DNA of 64,000 bases from JBCBGF01 sp038526915 (GTDB lineage Bacteria; Pseudomonadota; Alphaproteobacteria; Rhodobacterales; Rhodobacteraceae). The position numbers and the translations under genes are program-made. The DNA is taken from positions 336,639-400,638 of the forward strand of contig JBCBGF010000003.1 in the NCBI GenBank assembly GCA_038526915.1, in the 5' to 3' direction. Under the pieces are notes generated by a model. It saw nothing but the letters and a program-made list of their open reading frames with translations. It ran no database searches and was not told where the DNA came from. Positions 1-8,085 of this stretch are shown here, in pieces (the stretch's first letter is position 1; every line of letters starts with the position of its first letter).

Positions 1-1433
1 TCGAGCCAGCCGGTGAAGGTGAGCCGGAAGCTGGACACCATTGTGCCCACACCGATATTTGCGGCCAGCGCGAGGAGGAGGGCCATCAGCGCGAGGCTCA
101 GACCGGGGAGTTGCTGGCGCGTATCGGCCCAGAACCATTGTGCTAGAACGCCCTTGGCCCCGCGCGAGGCCAGCGCCAGAGCGCCCGACAGAACGGCGGG
201 CAGGAGAAGGGCCGCCGCCAGAAGCAACGCGCCCAGCATAACAAACCCCGCCACCAGCCCCGAGCCAAAGAGGATCGCGGCCAGCGACAACGCCCCCAGC
301 GCCCCGGCTGCGGCCAGTTGCGCCCAGAGCGTGGCTTGCGAGGCCATGGCCCAGGCGCGGGGGCGGGCGGGCGCCAGCACGGGCAGGCGCGCGATCTTCC
401 AAAGCGCGCCAGCAGAGGCGGCGGCGGTGCCTGCGACGGCGATGGCAAAGCCCGCCGCCCACCAGGCGGGGCGGAAGGCCAGCGCGCCCTCCACCGGCGC
501 GCCGTAGAGGCCGCGCAGGGTGGCGGCGACGTCGGGCAGGAGGGCGGCGGCGATGAGATAGCCGAGCGCCACGCCGAGGGCACCGGCGACGAGCGCGAAG
601 GCCAGGAGTTCGGTGATGAGCAGCAGTGTGAGGTCTCGGGCAGGTAGACCGAGGGCGCGGAGGGTGCGGAAGACAGGGCGGCGCTGTTCGAACGCCAGCG
701 CGATGGCGCCGTGGACGATGAAGAGGCCCACGGCGAAGGAAAGGAGCCCGAACGCCGTGAGGTTGAGGTGGAAGCTGTCGGTGAGGCGCGCCAGATCGGC
801 CTGGCCACCGCTGTCGCGCCGGGTCAGCTTGGGGGCGATATCGCTTAAAGGCGGCGTGGTCAGCGGTTGCGTATCCAGCACGATCAGGCGGGTGATCTGG
901 CCCTCCATCCCCAGCAACCCCTGCGCGATGCCGATATCGGCGAAGGCGAGGCTGGGGGCGATGCCTTCGGCGGTGATGACCGGGGGCAGGTCCATCTCGG
1001 CCAGCCGTTCGGCGGTGGTCTCACTGGCGATCAACTGCCCCGGCGGGGTGAAGAAGTCCCCGATCTCGCCCTCCAGAACCGTCCCCGCCGCCGCGATGTC
1101 GGGCGGTGCCGTCAGCGGGTCGATGCCCACGAGGCGCACGCGGCCCGCCTCGCTCGTCAGCCAGCCTTCCACAATGGGCGTAACCTGCCAGCCCGCACGC
1201 CGCAGGGCGATGTAGGTCTCCTGCGGAATGTCCCCGCCCTCGCGCACCAGAACGGGCCGCGTCCCGCCCACGGCCTCGCTCGCGGCGGCATAGCTCGCCC
1301 GCGCCTCGGCGTTGATGGCCTGCACCCCGGACCAGAGCGCGGTGGCCAGCGCCAGCCCCAGGATCAGCGTGAGCAACTGAAACGGATGCCGCCGCCAATG
1401 CGACCAGAGGGCGGAAAGGGCCGTGCGCCTCAT
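1..1433 (-). CDS. FtsX-type ABC transporter permease (partial, runs off window start)
   Basis: The frame opens with ATG at 1433, which overlaps the ATPase stop (ATGA), and stays open to the window edge, giving about 477 residues without a stop. The N-terminus (MRRTALSALWSHWRRHPFQL, then a hydrophobic segment) is a cytoplasmic start followed by a first membrane helix, as in LolC/MacB-type permeases. At the edge the frame reads an alanine/leucine-rich helix followed by NIGVGTMVSSFR, which resembles the conserved end of FtsX transmembrane segments in YbbP-type permeases. A large periplasmic domain lies between. With the ATPase it should form a membrane exporter or lipid/lipoprotein-handling complex. 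The substrate cannot be read from sequence and the C-terminal part is outside the window. Confidence 0.85.
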   Translation of the reverse strand, partial: MRRTALSALWSHWRRHPFQLLTLILGLALATALWSGVQAINAEARASYAAASEAVGGTRPVLVREGGDIPQETYIALRRAGWQVTPIVEGWLTSEAGRVRLVGIDPLTAPPDIAAAGTVLEGEIGDFFTPPGQLIASETTAERLAEMDLPPVITAEGIAPSLAFADIGIAQGLLGMEGQITRLIVLDTQPLTTPPLSDIAPKLTRRDSGGQADLARLTDSFHLNLTAFGLLSFAVGLFIVHGAIALAFEQRRPVFRTLRALGLPARDLTLLLITELLAFALVAGALGVALGYLIAAALLPDVAATLRGLYGAPVEGALAFRPAWWAAGFAIAVAGTAAASAGALWKIARLPVLAPARPRAWAMASQATLWAQLAAAGALGALSLAAILFGSGLVAGFVMLGALLLAAALLLPAVLSGALALASRGAKGVLAQWFWADTRQQLPGLSLALMALLLALAANIGVGTMVSSFRLTFTGWL

Positions 1434-2122
1434 GCCACGCGCCCCCGGCTGAGGTGCAGGCGGCGCGACAGCCGCGCGGCGAGGCGGTCGGAATGGGTGA
1501 CCATGAGAAGGCCCGCGCCGGTCTCGGCAACCAGCTCCAGCATCAGGTCGATGACCGCGTCGCCCGTGGCCTCGTCGAGGTTGCCGGTGGGCTCATCGGC
1601 GAGCACCAGGGGCGGCTTGCCCGCAAGCGCGCGCCCGATGGCCACGCGCTGTTGCTGACCGCCGGAGAGCTGTTCGGGGTATTTGGCGGTGTGCGGGGTC
1701 AGGCCCAGGCGATCGGTGAGAGTGGCGCACCAATCGGGGTCGTGACGCTCGGCCAATCTCGCCTGAAAGGCGATGTTGGCGGCGACGTCGAGTGATGGGA
1801 TCAGGTTGAATTGCTGGAAGATGACGCTGACCGTCTCGCGGCGGAGCGCGGCGCGCCCGGTGTCGTCCAGCGTCTCGAGCGCGGTGTTCTGGATCGTGAT
1901 CTGGCCTGCGTCGGGGGTCTCAAGGCCTGCGATGACGTGGAGCAGGGTGGATTTGCCCGATCCGCTTTCGCCCGTGAGCGCGAGGGTATCGCCTGCGGGC
2001 AGGTGCAGGGAAATGCCGTCGAGCACCGGGACAGGGCCGGGGTCGCCGGGGAAGGATTTGTGCAGGTCGGTGACGGTGAGGAGCATGGGGGCCGGGGTTT
2101 CGGTGTCGTTGGTCGGGGACAT
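1430..2122 (-). CDS. ABC transporter ATP-binding protein (LolD/MacB-like)
   Basis: About 230 residues from the chosen ATG at 2122 (MSPTND). An upstream start at 2173 and a downstream ATG at 2086 are possible, and none has a strong ribosome-binding site. All nucleotide-binding motifs are present: Walker A GESGSGKST, Q-loop FQQFNL, signature LSGGQQQR, Walker B VLADEPTGNLD, and H-loop VTHSDRL. The PTGNLD form is typical of the LolD/FtsE/MacB subgroup that pairs with FtsX-type permeases. Its stop overlaps the permease start by four bases (ATGA), so the two are probably translationally coupled. It supplies ATP hydrolysis at the inner membrane. Substrate unknown. Confidence 0.92.
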   Translation of the reverse strand: MSPTNDTETPAPMLLTVTDLHKSFPGDPGPVPVLDGISLHLPAGDTLALTGESGSGKSTLLHVIAGLETPDAGQITIQNTALETLDDTGRAALRRETVSVIFQQFNLIPSLDVAANIAFQARLAERHDPDWCATLTDRLGLTPHTAKYPEQLSGGQQQRVAIGRALAGKPPLVLADEPTGNLDEATGDAVIDLMLELVAETGAGLLMVTHSDRLAARLSRRLHLSRGRVA

Positions 2123-2173
2123 AGCAGGATGGGCGGTCGGGGGTAGGGGGTGGCCCTTGGGTTGGTCGTGCAA

Positions 2174-2595
2174 TGGCCTCGGAGCGGGTGCCTATGAGGC
2201 CGGGGTTCGTGTGTTGACCCCCTCTCCCTAACCCTCTCCCGCCGGGAGAGGGGACCGGTTTGCGTGGGATTGATGGCCTTGCGCCCTGTCGCCTCCCCCT
2301 CCCGGCGGGAGGGGGATTGAGGGGGAGGGTGCTTGGGTGGCGTTTGCCCGACTGGAGCGTTTACCGTCCCGGACTTTATCCGGGACCTCGGTCTTCCAGC
2401 GTACCAAGGCCGCGGATCAGGTCCGCGGCGTGAGAGAAGTACAAATTCTGCCCTTGTGGCCGCAACAATGTGCTGAGGGCAGCGCCGAACCGAGGGGTGG
2501 CGTTAGCGCCGCCCCGTGGGGGCGGGTCGGCGCTGCCCGGCCTATCGGCCGGACGGTGCACTGAATGAATTAGGACGTAGGACGTACGCTCTGTG
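2174..2595. repeat. Hairpin-rich intergenic spacer (no gene)
   Basis: About 420 bases between the ABC ATPase and the peroxidase gene contain no convincing gene but several near-perfect inverted repeats. These are 9-bp arms at 2232-2240/2244-2252, 9-bp arms at 2295-2303/2307-2315, GTCCCGGA arms at 2366-2373/2379-2386, CCGCGGA arms at 2410-2416/2422-2428, and a compound element at 2477-2552 described separately. Such stacked GC-rich hairpins are common between genes in this lineage. Roles as mRNA 3'-end stabilisers or terminators are inferred only. Confidence 0.75.
2477..2552 (+). repeat. REP-like compound palindrome, copy 1 (diverged)
   Basis: The outer arms GGGCAGCGCCGA (2477-2488) and TCGGCGCTGCCC (2527-2538) are exact reverse complements. 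Between them lies a second GC-rich stem, and a short hairpin CCGGCC-TATC-GGCCGG follows (from 2537). The architecture matches the elements at 4427 and 63925, but the arm bases differ in a compensating way, so the fold is conserved more than the sequence. Confidence 0.7.
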
Positions 2596-3918
2596 TCAAT
2601 CCACCGCCAACCCGCTCGGCACAGTCTCGGGCCGCCCCAAGGGCCGCTCCTCCGCCGTCAGCCCCGTCAACGCCTCCAGAAACGCCACGATCTCGGCCAC
2701 CTGATCGTCACCCAGCGCGGGCAGGGACACATCCACCACCGCCGCCTGCCGCGCCATCTCGCGCGCGTCTTGCTGGATCACGAAATCCACCTGCGCCAGC
2801 CACGGCACCTCCGGCAAGTTCGCCATCTCAGGCTCCCACGCCGCCCGCGATCCCGACGGGTCGAGGTGATGGCGCACCATCGCCTCCAGCGTCGGGTAGG
2901 CCCCGTTATGCCCATAAGGCCCGGTCAGCGCCACGTTGCGCAGCATCGGCGTGCGGAAGCGATACGCATCCTCCAGCCGGTTCGACTCCCCCATCCGGCC
3001 GACATCGCGGGCGTAGGGATCGAACGCACGGGTGCGGCCCGGCCCAAACGCAGGCAGTGCCAGAGCGCGGAAGTTGTGGTCGGACAAAAGCGACCCGGCA
3101 TGGCAGTTGGAACACCCCACCTCGCCGTAAAACAGCCGCATGCCCCGTTCGGCTTCTGGCGACAAAGCATCGGTGTCGCCCGCCAGGTAGGCATCAAACG
3201 GGCTGTCATGGTTGCGCCACTCCGAAGCTATGAAGGCCCCGATGGCATTGCCGATCTCGACAATGGTCACGTCCGCTGGTTCCTCGATGTGATCAAAGGC
3301 CTCCACAAACATCCGGCCATATTCGGGGATCGTCCGCACCCGCTTGGCCAGGATCGGCCAGGCCAGGTCGATGCGGTCATGCACCGCGCCCGTCACCTCA
3401 TTCTCGCGCGGGTTGCCCGCCATCTCAAACTGCGCGGTCAGCGGGAAAAGCGCTTGCGCGGCGAGGATTGTCTCAAGCCCCTCAGGCAGCCATTCTTCTG
3501 CCGGAGAATTGAACCCGTTCCCGAAGAGATCGGATTTCGACAGCCGCCCGTCATGAAACAACACCTCGATTTCGCGGTGCCCGAGGTTCCACAGCGCAGG
3601 AGAGTTGCGCGGGATCCGCTTGCGGATCGCATCCGCGCCGGTGCCCGCCGTCCGTTCCGGCCCCACGCCCACACCGCCTTCGCCGATCCCGAGGCTCAGC
3701 CCGTCGGTGCCCGCGTGATCGTGGTGGTGGCATGTCCCACACGAGATATTGCGGTTGCCCGAGAGGATCTTATCGTAGAACAAAAGCTGCCCGATCTTTG
3801 CCTGATCCGGGTCAACGGGCAGGAAGTCGGCATCGGTCAGGGGGGCGGGAAGCTCCAGGGCCTGGGCGGGCAGGGCGAGGCCAAAGAGGAGGGCCAGATG
3901 GCAAAACACACGTTTCAT
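2596..3918 (-). CDS. Di-haem cytochrome c peroxidase / MauG-family protein
   Basis: 440 residues from ATG 3918, which is followed by a signal peptide (MKRVFCHLALLFGLALPAQA). Two c-type haem motifs are visible: C60-G-T-C-H64 and C269-S-N-C-H273. They sit in the order expected for periplasmic bacterial cytochrome c peroxidase/MauG proteins, and the region RFRTPMLRNVALTGPYGHNG is a family hallmark. The protein should act in the periplasm, reducing peroxide or oxidising a protein substrate using c-type electron donors. No methylamine dehydrogenase genes are nearby, so a true MauG role is not supported. Its start overlaps by 21 bases the start of the divergent Sel1-repeat gene. The same frame stays open far upstream but has no coding character there. 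Confidence 0.93.
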   Translation of the reverse strand: MKRVFCHLALLFGLALPAQALELPAPLTDADFLPVDPDQAKIGQLLFYDKILSGNRNISCGTCHHHDHAGTDGLSLGIGEGGVGVGPERTAGTGADAIRKRIPRNSPALWNLGHREIEVLFHDGRLSKSDLFGNGFNSPAEEWLPEGLETILAAQALFPLTAQFEMAGNPRENEVTGAVHDRIDLAWPILAKRVRTIPEYGRMFVEAFDHIEEPADVTIVEIGNAIGAFIASEWRNHDSPFDAYLAGDTDALSPEAERGMRLFYGEVGCSNCHAGSLLSDHNFRALALPAFGPGRTRAFDPYARDVGRMGESNRLEDAYRFRTPMLRNVALTGPYGHNGAYPTLEAMVRHHLDPSGSRAAWEPEMANLPEVPWLAQVDFVIQQDAREMARQAAVVDVSLPALGDDQVAEIVAFLEALTGLTAEERPLGRPETVPSGLAVD

Positions 3919-4386
3919 ACGCTGATCTTCGCGGGATTTGTGGCACTTGCAAGCCCTGCGGTGGCCGAACTGGAAGAGGCCCGCGATTTGATGGAGGCCG
4001 GACGGTTCGAGGAAGCGATGGAGGCGTTCCTGCCTGCGGCCCGGTCGGGCAATGCCGAGGCCGAGGAATGGATCGGGGTGATGTATGCGCTGGGGCTGGG
4101 GGTGGAGCGCGATGATGTGCGGGCGTTTGAGTGGTATCTGCGCGCCGCGATGAAGGGGCATCCGGGGGCGCAGTCTGGCGTGGGCTGGTATTATGAGGTG
4201 GGGCGCGGCATGCCGGCGCCGGATCTGGTGCGGGCCTATATGTGGTATGTGCTGTCGGCGATTGGGGGCGATCCGGATGCGGCAATCAGCATGGATGAGG
4301 TCATCAAGAAGATGACGCCAGAGCAGATCGAGCACGCGAATATCTTGATCGAAGATTACAAGCCTTGGATGTACCCGTTTCGGTAG
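3898..4386 (+). CDS. Sel1-repeat (TPR-like) secreted protein
   Basis: 162 residues. ATG 3898 has a good ribosome-binding site (AGAGGAGG) and leads into a signal peptide (MAKHTFHTLIFAGFVALASPAVA). The mature part contains about two to three Sel1-like repeats, with motifs such as AEEWIGVMYALGLGVERD, AFEWYLRAAMKGHPGAQ and AYMWYVLSA. These helical solenoids mediate protein-protein contacts. The protein is probably periplasmic, and its partner is unknown. The first 21 bases are also the antisense of the peroxidase signal-peptide region. This start is preferred because no later start would preserve the signal peptide. Confidence 0.85.
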   Translation: MAKHTFHTLIFAGFVALASPAVAELEEARDLMEAGRFEEAMEAFLPAARSGNAEAEEWIGVMYALGLGVERDDVRAFEWYLRAAMKGHPGAQSGVGWYYEVGRGMPAPDLVRAYMWYVLSAIGGDPDAAISMDEVIKKMTPEQIEHANILIEDYKPWMYPFR

Positions 4387-4426
4387 GTCTCCCGTAGACG
4401 CGGCTGCCGTCACGCAAATGCGTTGA

Positions 4427-4505
4427 GGGCAGCCCTCGACCGCGGGTGGGGGCAAAGCCCCCGCCCATGGGGGCGGTCGGGGGCTGCCCGGCCTTCGGCC
4501 GGGCG
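4427..4505 (+). repeat. REP-like compound palindrome, copy 2
   Basis: The 5' arm at 4427-4442 pairs with CGGTCGGGGGCTGCCC at 4474-4489 with one mismatch region. An inner stem of GGGGGC/GCCCCC type sits between them, and a terminal CCGGCC-TTC-GGCCGG hairpin follows. The core is nearly identical to the reverse complement of the element at 63925-64000, so this is a dispersed family. It lies between the Sel1-repeat gene and nasT and could act as the terminator for the former. Confidence 0.8.
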
Positions 4506-4616
4506 GAACCCTTGATACGGGGCGCGCACTATTCTTTGCCACGCAAACACATCCCAATCTCTGCATCCGCAAAAAGCAATTGCTGCGCCTGCATCATCCG
4601 CTAACCTGCAGAGTCA

Positions 4617-5198
4617 ATGACACGTCTTTCCATCGTAGTGGTCGAACCCGACCGCGACCGCGCCCTGATGATCGTCGACAGCCTCAACGAGGCGGGCGAG
4701 AACGATATCCATGTGATCTCCGAGGTCTCGGGCCTCGCCCGCAGCCTGTCGCAGCGCAACCCCGATGTGGTGATCGTTGATCTCTCCAGCCCCACCCGCG
4801 ACATGATCGAGGAACTGACACTGGCCACCGCGCCGCTCGAACGCCCTGTCGCGGTCTTTGCCGATGAAAGCGACGACAGCATGACCCAGGCCGCGATCGA
4901 GGCGGGCGTGTCGGCCTATGTGGTCGACGATCTGCGGCCCGATCGCTTGCGCCCGGTGATGGCGGCGGCGATTGCGCGGTTCAACGTGTTCCGCCGGATG
5001 CGGGACGAGTTGGAGGAAACCAAACGCGCGCTTGAGGAACGCAAGGTCACCGACCGCGCCAAGGGCCTCCTCATGAAAGCGCGCGGGATTGATGAGGATG
5101 CGGCCTATGCGCTGTTGCGGAAGGCCGCGATGGATCAGGGCAAGCGGATCTCCGAAGTCGCCGCCGCCATCGTCACCGCGGCTGAGCTGTTGTCATGA
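4617..5198 (+). CDS. nasT: NasT-type nitrate-responsive antitermination regulator (receiver-ANTAR)
   Basis: 193 residues. Residues 1 to about 115 form a response-regulator-like fold (VVVEPDRDRALMIVDSL, then PDVVIVDLSS). A coiled linker (ELEETKRALEERK) and an ANTAR RNA-binding domain follow (from about residue 140: TDRAKGLLMKARGIDEDAAYALLRKAA, then ISEVAAAIV). Family knowledge: NasT binds a two-hairpin RNA leader and prevents termination ahead of nitrate assimilation genes, and NasS holds it inactive without nitrate. The stop overlaps the nasS start (ATGA). A matching leader with two hexaloop hairpins and a terminator lies 1.2 kb downstream, before nrtA, which strongly supports the assignment. 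Confidence 0.95.
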   Translation: MTRLSIVVVEPDRDRALMIVDSLNEAGENDIHVISEVSGLARSLSQRNPDVVIVDLSSPTRDMIEELTLATAPLERPVAVFADESDDSMTQAAIEAGVSAYVVDDLRPDRLRPVMAAAIARFNVFRRMRDELEETKRALEERKVTDRAKGLLMKARGIDEDAAYALLRKAAMDQGKRISEVAAAIVTAAELLS

Positions 5199-6373
5199 CG
5201 TCAACGACCCTGTCTGTCGCCTTCATCCCGCTGGTCGACGCCGCCCCCCTGATCGTCGCGCAAGAGATGGGATTTGCGCGTGAAGAGGGGCTGAGCCTTG
5301 ATCTGGTGCGCGCGCCGTCCTGGTCATCGGTGCGCGATATGCTGGCCTTTGGCCGGGTTGAGGCGGCGCATATGCTGTCGCCCGTGCCGGTGGCCATGGC
5401 GCTGGGCATCGGCGGGGTCGCCTCGCGCATCTCGGCGCTTATGGTGTTGTCGGTAAACGGAAATGTGGTGGGCGTCAGTCAGGAGATCGCGACCCGGCTC
5501 AAGGCGAACGGCCATGATTTCGGGTTTGCCGATGCGCGCGCCGCCGGTCATGCGCTGGTACAAGCGGCCGGGGGGACACTGCGGATCGGCGTGCCCTTTC
5601 CCTTCTCCATGCATGCCGAGCTTCTCTATTACTGGCTGTCGGCCTCGGGCCTGCCCGCGCCGCAGAATATCGAGATCAAGACGGTGCCGCCGCCGTTGAT
5701 GACCGATGCCATGGCGGCAGGCGAAATCGATGCGTTTTGCGTGGGCGAACCCTGGGGATCGAAGACGGTGGAGCGGGGTGTCGGCGCGCTGATCCTGCCC
5801 GGCTCGGCGATCTGGAGTTTCGCGCCAGAGAAGGTTCTGGCCGTGCGCACCGAGTGGGCCGAGGCGGAACCCGACCTCACCGGCCGGCTCATGCGCGCGG
5901 TCTGGAAGGCCTGCCGCTGGCTGGGGCAGGGGGGCGCACAGACCACCGCGGCGGAGCTTCTGGGGCGGTCCGAATACCTCGACCTTGCGCCGCACATCAT
6001 CGACCGCGCCCTGACGGGGCGGCTGGTCGTTCAAAGCTCGGGCGAGACGCGCACCGCGCCGGGGTTTCTGGAATTCTTCGCCGGCGGCGCGACCTTCCCC
6101 TGGCGCAGTCAGGCGGCCTGGATCGCGGCCCAGATGGCGGCACGGCTGGGCCTTGAGCGGTCGGTGTCGCTGGATCAGGCGCGCGCGGTCTTTCGCACCG
6201 ATCTCTACCGCAAGCACCTGCGCGAAACGGGGGCGGTTTTGCCCGGCGCGTCGGAGAAAATCGAAGGTGGAATCGCCGCGGGAACTGCCGCTGCGTCCGA
6301 GACAGGGCGGCTGATCTTTACTGAGAACTGGTTTTTCGATGGCCGCTTTTTCGACCCGCACCTGAAAACCTGA
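5195..6373 (+). CDS. nasS: NasS nitrate sensor (NrtA-like, no signal peptide)
   Basis: 392 residues, homologous in layout to the NrtA-type nitrate-binding protein encoded next door. Shared motifs include FIPLVDAAPLIVAQEMGF, AHMLSPVPVAMALG, HAELLYYWLSASG, PPPLMTDAMAAGEIDAFCVG and EPWGSKTV. Unlike nrtA it has no signal peptide (MTSTTLSVAFIPLVDAAPL), so it should be cytoplasmic, as expected for NasS. Its known role is to bind nitrate or nitrite and release NasT, switching on the nas leader. The start overlaps the nasT stop by four bases. Confidence 0.93.
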   Translation: MTSTTLSVAFIPLVDAAPLIVAQEMGFAREEGLSLDLVRAPSWSSVRDMLAFGRVEAAHMLSPVPVAMALGIGGVASRISALMVLSVNGNVVGVSQEIATRLKANGHDFGFADARAAGHALVQAAGGTLRIGVPFPFSMHAELLYYWLSASGLPAPQNIEIKTVPPPLMTDAMAAGEIDAFCVGEPWGSKTVERGVGALILPGSAIWSFAPEKVLAVRTEWAEAEPDLTGRLMRAVWKACRWLGQGGAQTTAAELLGRSEYLDLAPHIIDRALTGRLVVQSSGETRTAPGFLEFFAGGATFPWRSQAAWIAAQMAARLGLERSVSLDQARAVFRTDLYRKHLRETGAVLPGASEKIEGGIAAGTAAASETGRLIFTENWFFDGRFFDPHLKT

Positions 6374-6640
6374 CCAATTATTGTGCACTCGCAGCAGACG
6401 GCCCTAAAAAAATCGGGGCGCTCGCGAAAAACGCCACATTGGGTCTTGTGGGCCGGGGATGCCCACTGCCAGCGTGCAACTCGAGGGCAACGACGCTCTC
6501 CCGAAAACCTCCCAAAACCGGGATTCCGAGCAAGGCTGCTCGAACCTTTCCAGCGCACCTCGCGCGTGGAAGCGTTCGGCAGCCTTTTGTCTTTTGACCA
6601 TCCGCCCACCGGGCGGGCAACCACAGGGAAACTGCATCCC
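6374..6640 (+). promoter_or_regulatory. nas operon leader with ANTAR two-hairpin element and terminator
   Basis: The 267-base gap between nasS and nrtA holds the target expected for NasT. Hairpin 1 has stem GAGGGC 6483-6488 / GCTCTC 6495-6500 and loop AACGAC. Hairpin 2 has stem CGAGC 6527-6531 / GCTCG 6538-6542 and loop AAGGCT. Both loops are six bases with A at position 1 and G at position 4, the ANTAR recognition signature. The 3' side of hairpin 2 is also the 5' side of the terminator at 6534-6595, so the two folds exclude each other. The rest of the gap probably contains the promoter; no confident -35/-10 or sigma-54 site was identified. Confidence 0.9.
6534..6595 (+). terminator. Regulated intrinsic terminator in the nas leader
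   Basis: GGCTGC (6534-6539), a bulged T and CGAAC (6541-6545) pair with GTTCG (6574-6578) and GCAGCC (6579-6584). The inner sequence can extend the stem. A T-rich tract, TTTTGTCTTTT (6585-6595), follows directly. Its 5' arm overlaps the loop and 3' stem of ANTAR hairpin 2, the classic arrangement for NasT/NasR antitermination. Confidence 0.9.
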
Positions 6641-8008
6641 ATGAAACGAATTTTCACAGGCGCCGCCGTTGCCGCGCTGATCGCGACCAGCGCCTCGGCA
6701 GATTTGCTAGAGCTGGAAAAGGACGAATTGACCTTCGGGTTTATCAAGCTGACCGATATGGCCCCGCTGGCCGTCGCTTATGAGCAGGGCTATTTCCTGG
6801 ACGAAGGCCTGTTCGTGACGCTGGAAGCGCAAGCCAACTGGAAAGTGCTGCTCGACGGCGTGATCGACGGGCAGCTTGACGGCGCGCACATGCTCGCCGG
6901 TCAGCCGCTGGCCGCGACCATCGGCTTCGGCACCGAGGCGCATATCATCACGCCCTTCTCGATGGACCTCAACGGCAACGGCATCACCGTCTCGAACGAA
7001 GTGTGGGAAATGATGCGCCCGAACATCCCATCGATGGATGACGGCCGCCCGCAGCACCCGATCTCGGCATCGGCCCTGAAGCCGGTGGTGGAAGATTTCC
7101 AGGCCAAGGGTGAGCCCTTCAACATGGGTATGGTCTTCCCGGTCTCGACCCACAACTATGAGCTGCGCTATTGGCTGGCTGCAGGTGATCTGCATCCCGG
7201 TTACTACAGCGCCGAAAACATCTCGGGCCAGATCGGCGCAGACGTGTTCCTGTCGGTGACGCCGCCGCCGCAGATGCCGGCGACATTGGAGGCAGGCACC
7301 ATCCACGGCTACTGCGTGGGCGAGCCCTGGAACCAGCAGGCGGTGTTCAAAGGGATCGGCGTGCCGGTCATCACCGACTACCAGATCTGGAAGAACAACC
7401 CCGAGAAAGTCTTTGGGATAACGGCAGAATTCGCCGAACAGTACCCCAACACGACGCTTGCGGTGACCAAGGCGCTGATCCGTGCCGCGATCTGGCTGGA
7501 TGAAAACGACAACGCCAACCGCGAAGCCGCGGTGGAGATCCTGTCGCGGCCCGAATACGTGGGCGCCGACTATGACGTCATCGCCAACTCGATGACCGGC
7601 ACCTTCGAGTTTGAGAAGGGCGACAAGCGCGAGATCCCCGATTTCAACGTGTTCTTCCGCTACAACGCGACATACCCCTTCTACTCGGACGCCATCTGGT
7701 ATCTCACGCAGATGCGCCGCTGGGGCCAGATCGAAGAAGCCAAGTCGGATGAGTGGTATTTCGAGGTGGCCGAAAAGGTCTATCGCCCCGACATCTATCT
7801 GGAAGCCGCACGGATGCTGGTGGACTCTGATCTGGCGAATGAGGTCGACTTCCCCTGGGATAGCGATGGGTACAAGGCCGCGACGCCTGCCGAAGATATC
7901 ATCGACGGCATTCCCTACGATGGCCGCTTCCCCAACGCCTACCTCGAGAGCCTGCCCATCGGGCTGAAGGGCGAACAGGTTGTCGTCGGCACCGAAGTTC
8001 AGGGCTAA
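6641..8008 (+). CDS. nrtA: Nitrate ABC transporter substrate-binding protein NrtA
   Basis: 455 residues from ATG 6641, with a signal peptide ([20 protein letters not shown]). Motifs of the NrtA/CmpA/NasF family are present: [77 protein letters not shown]. Family members bind nitrate and nitrite in the periplasm and deliver them to the NrtB permease. The start is supported by the signal peptide and by the end of the regulatory leader upstream. A hairpin with a short T run follows the gene before nrtB. Confidence 0.95.
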   Translation: MKRIFTGAAVAALIATSASADLLELEKDELTFGFIKLTDMAPLAVAYEQGYFLDEGLFVTLEAQANWKVLLDGVIDGQLDGAHMLAGQPLAATIGFGTEAHIITPFSMDLNGNGITVSNEVWEMMRPNIPSMDDGRPQHPISASALKPVVEDFQAKGEPFNMGMVFPVSTHNYELRYWLAAGDLHPGYYSAENISGQIGADVFLSVTPPPQMPATLEAGTIHGYCVGEPWNQQAVFKGIGVPVITDYQIWKNNPEKVFGITAEFAEQYPNTTLAVTKALIRAAIWLDENDNANREAAVEILSRPEYVGADYDVIANSMTGTFEFEKGDKREIPDFNVFFRYNATYPFYSDAIWYLTQMRRWGQIEEAKSDEWYFEVAEKVYRPDIYLEAARMLVDSDLANEVDFPWDSDGYKAATPAEDIIDGIPYDGRFPNAYLESLPIGLKGEQVVVGTEVQG

Positions 8009-8016
8009 GGCCCGCG

Positions 8017-8047
8017 CCCGGTCCGCCCACGAGGCGGGCCGGGTTTT
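8017..8047 (+). terminator. Intra-operon hairpin/attenuator between nrtA and nrtB
   Basis: The left arm (8017-8027, CCCGGTCCGCC) pairs with 8033-8043 (GGCGGGCCGGG) with one G-U pair, a five-base loop and four T residues (8044-8047). It lies directly after the nrtA stop and 38 bases before nrtB. Partial termination or 3'-end protection here would give more binding protein than membrane subunits, which is common in ABC import operons. Confidence 0.7.
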
Positions 8048-8085
8048 CCCAATTCAACCCCTGCCACCCATTCGCGGAGACAGAC

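Noticed and set aside
2593..3897. Long plus-strand frame continuous with the Sel1-repeat gene
   Set aside because: The upstream part is the reverse of the peroxidase gene. A good ribosome-binding site and signal peptide place the real start at 3898.
2596..3918. True MauG (methylamine dehydrogenase maturation) assignment
   Set aside because: No mau genes lie nearby, and di-haem peroxidases share the same motifs. Only the family name is supported.
5324..6388. 354-codon minus-strand frame opposite nasS
   Set aside because: Shadow of nasS with no recognisable domain and biased composition.
6374..6482. Sigma-54/NtrC promoter in the nas leader
   Set aside because: Expected biologically, but no convincing GG-N10-GC element or NtrC site could be identified by eye.
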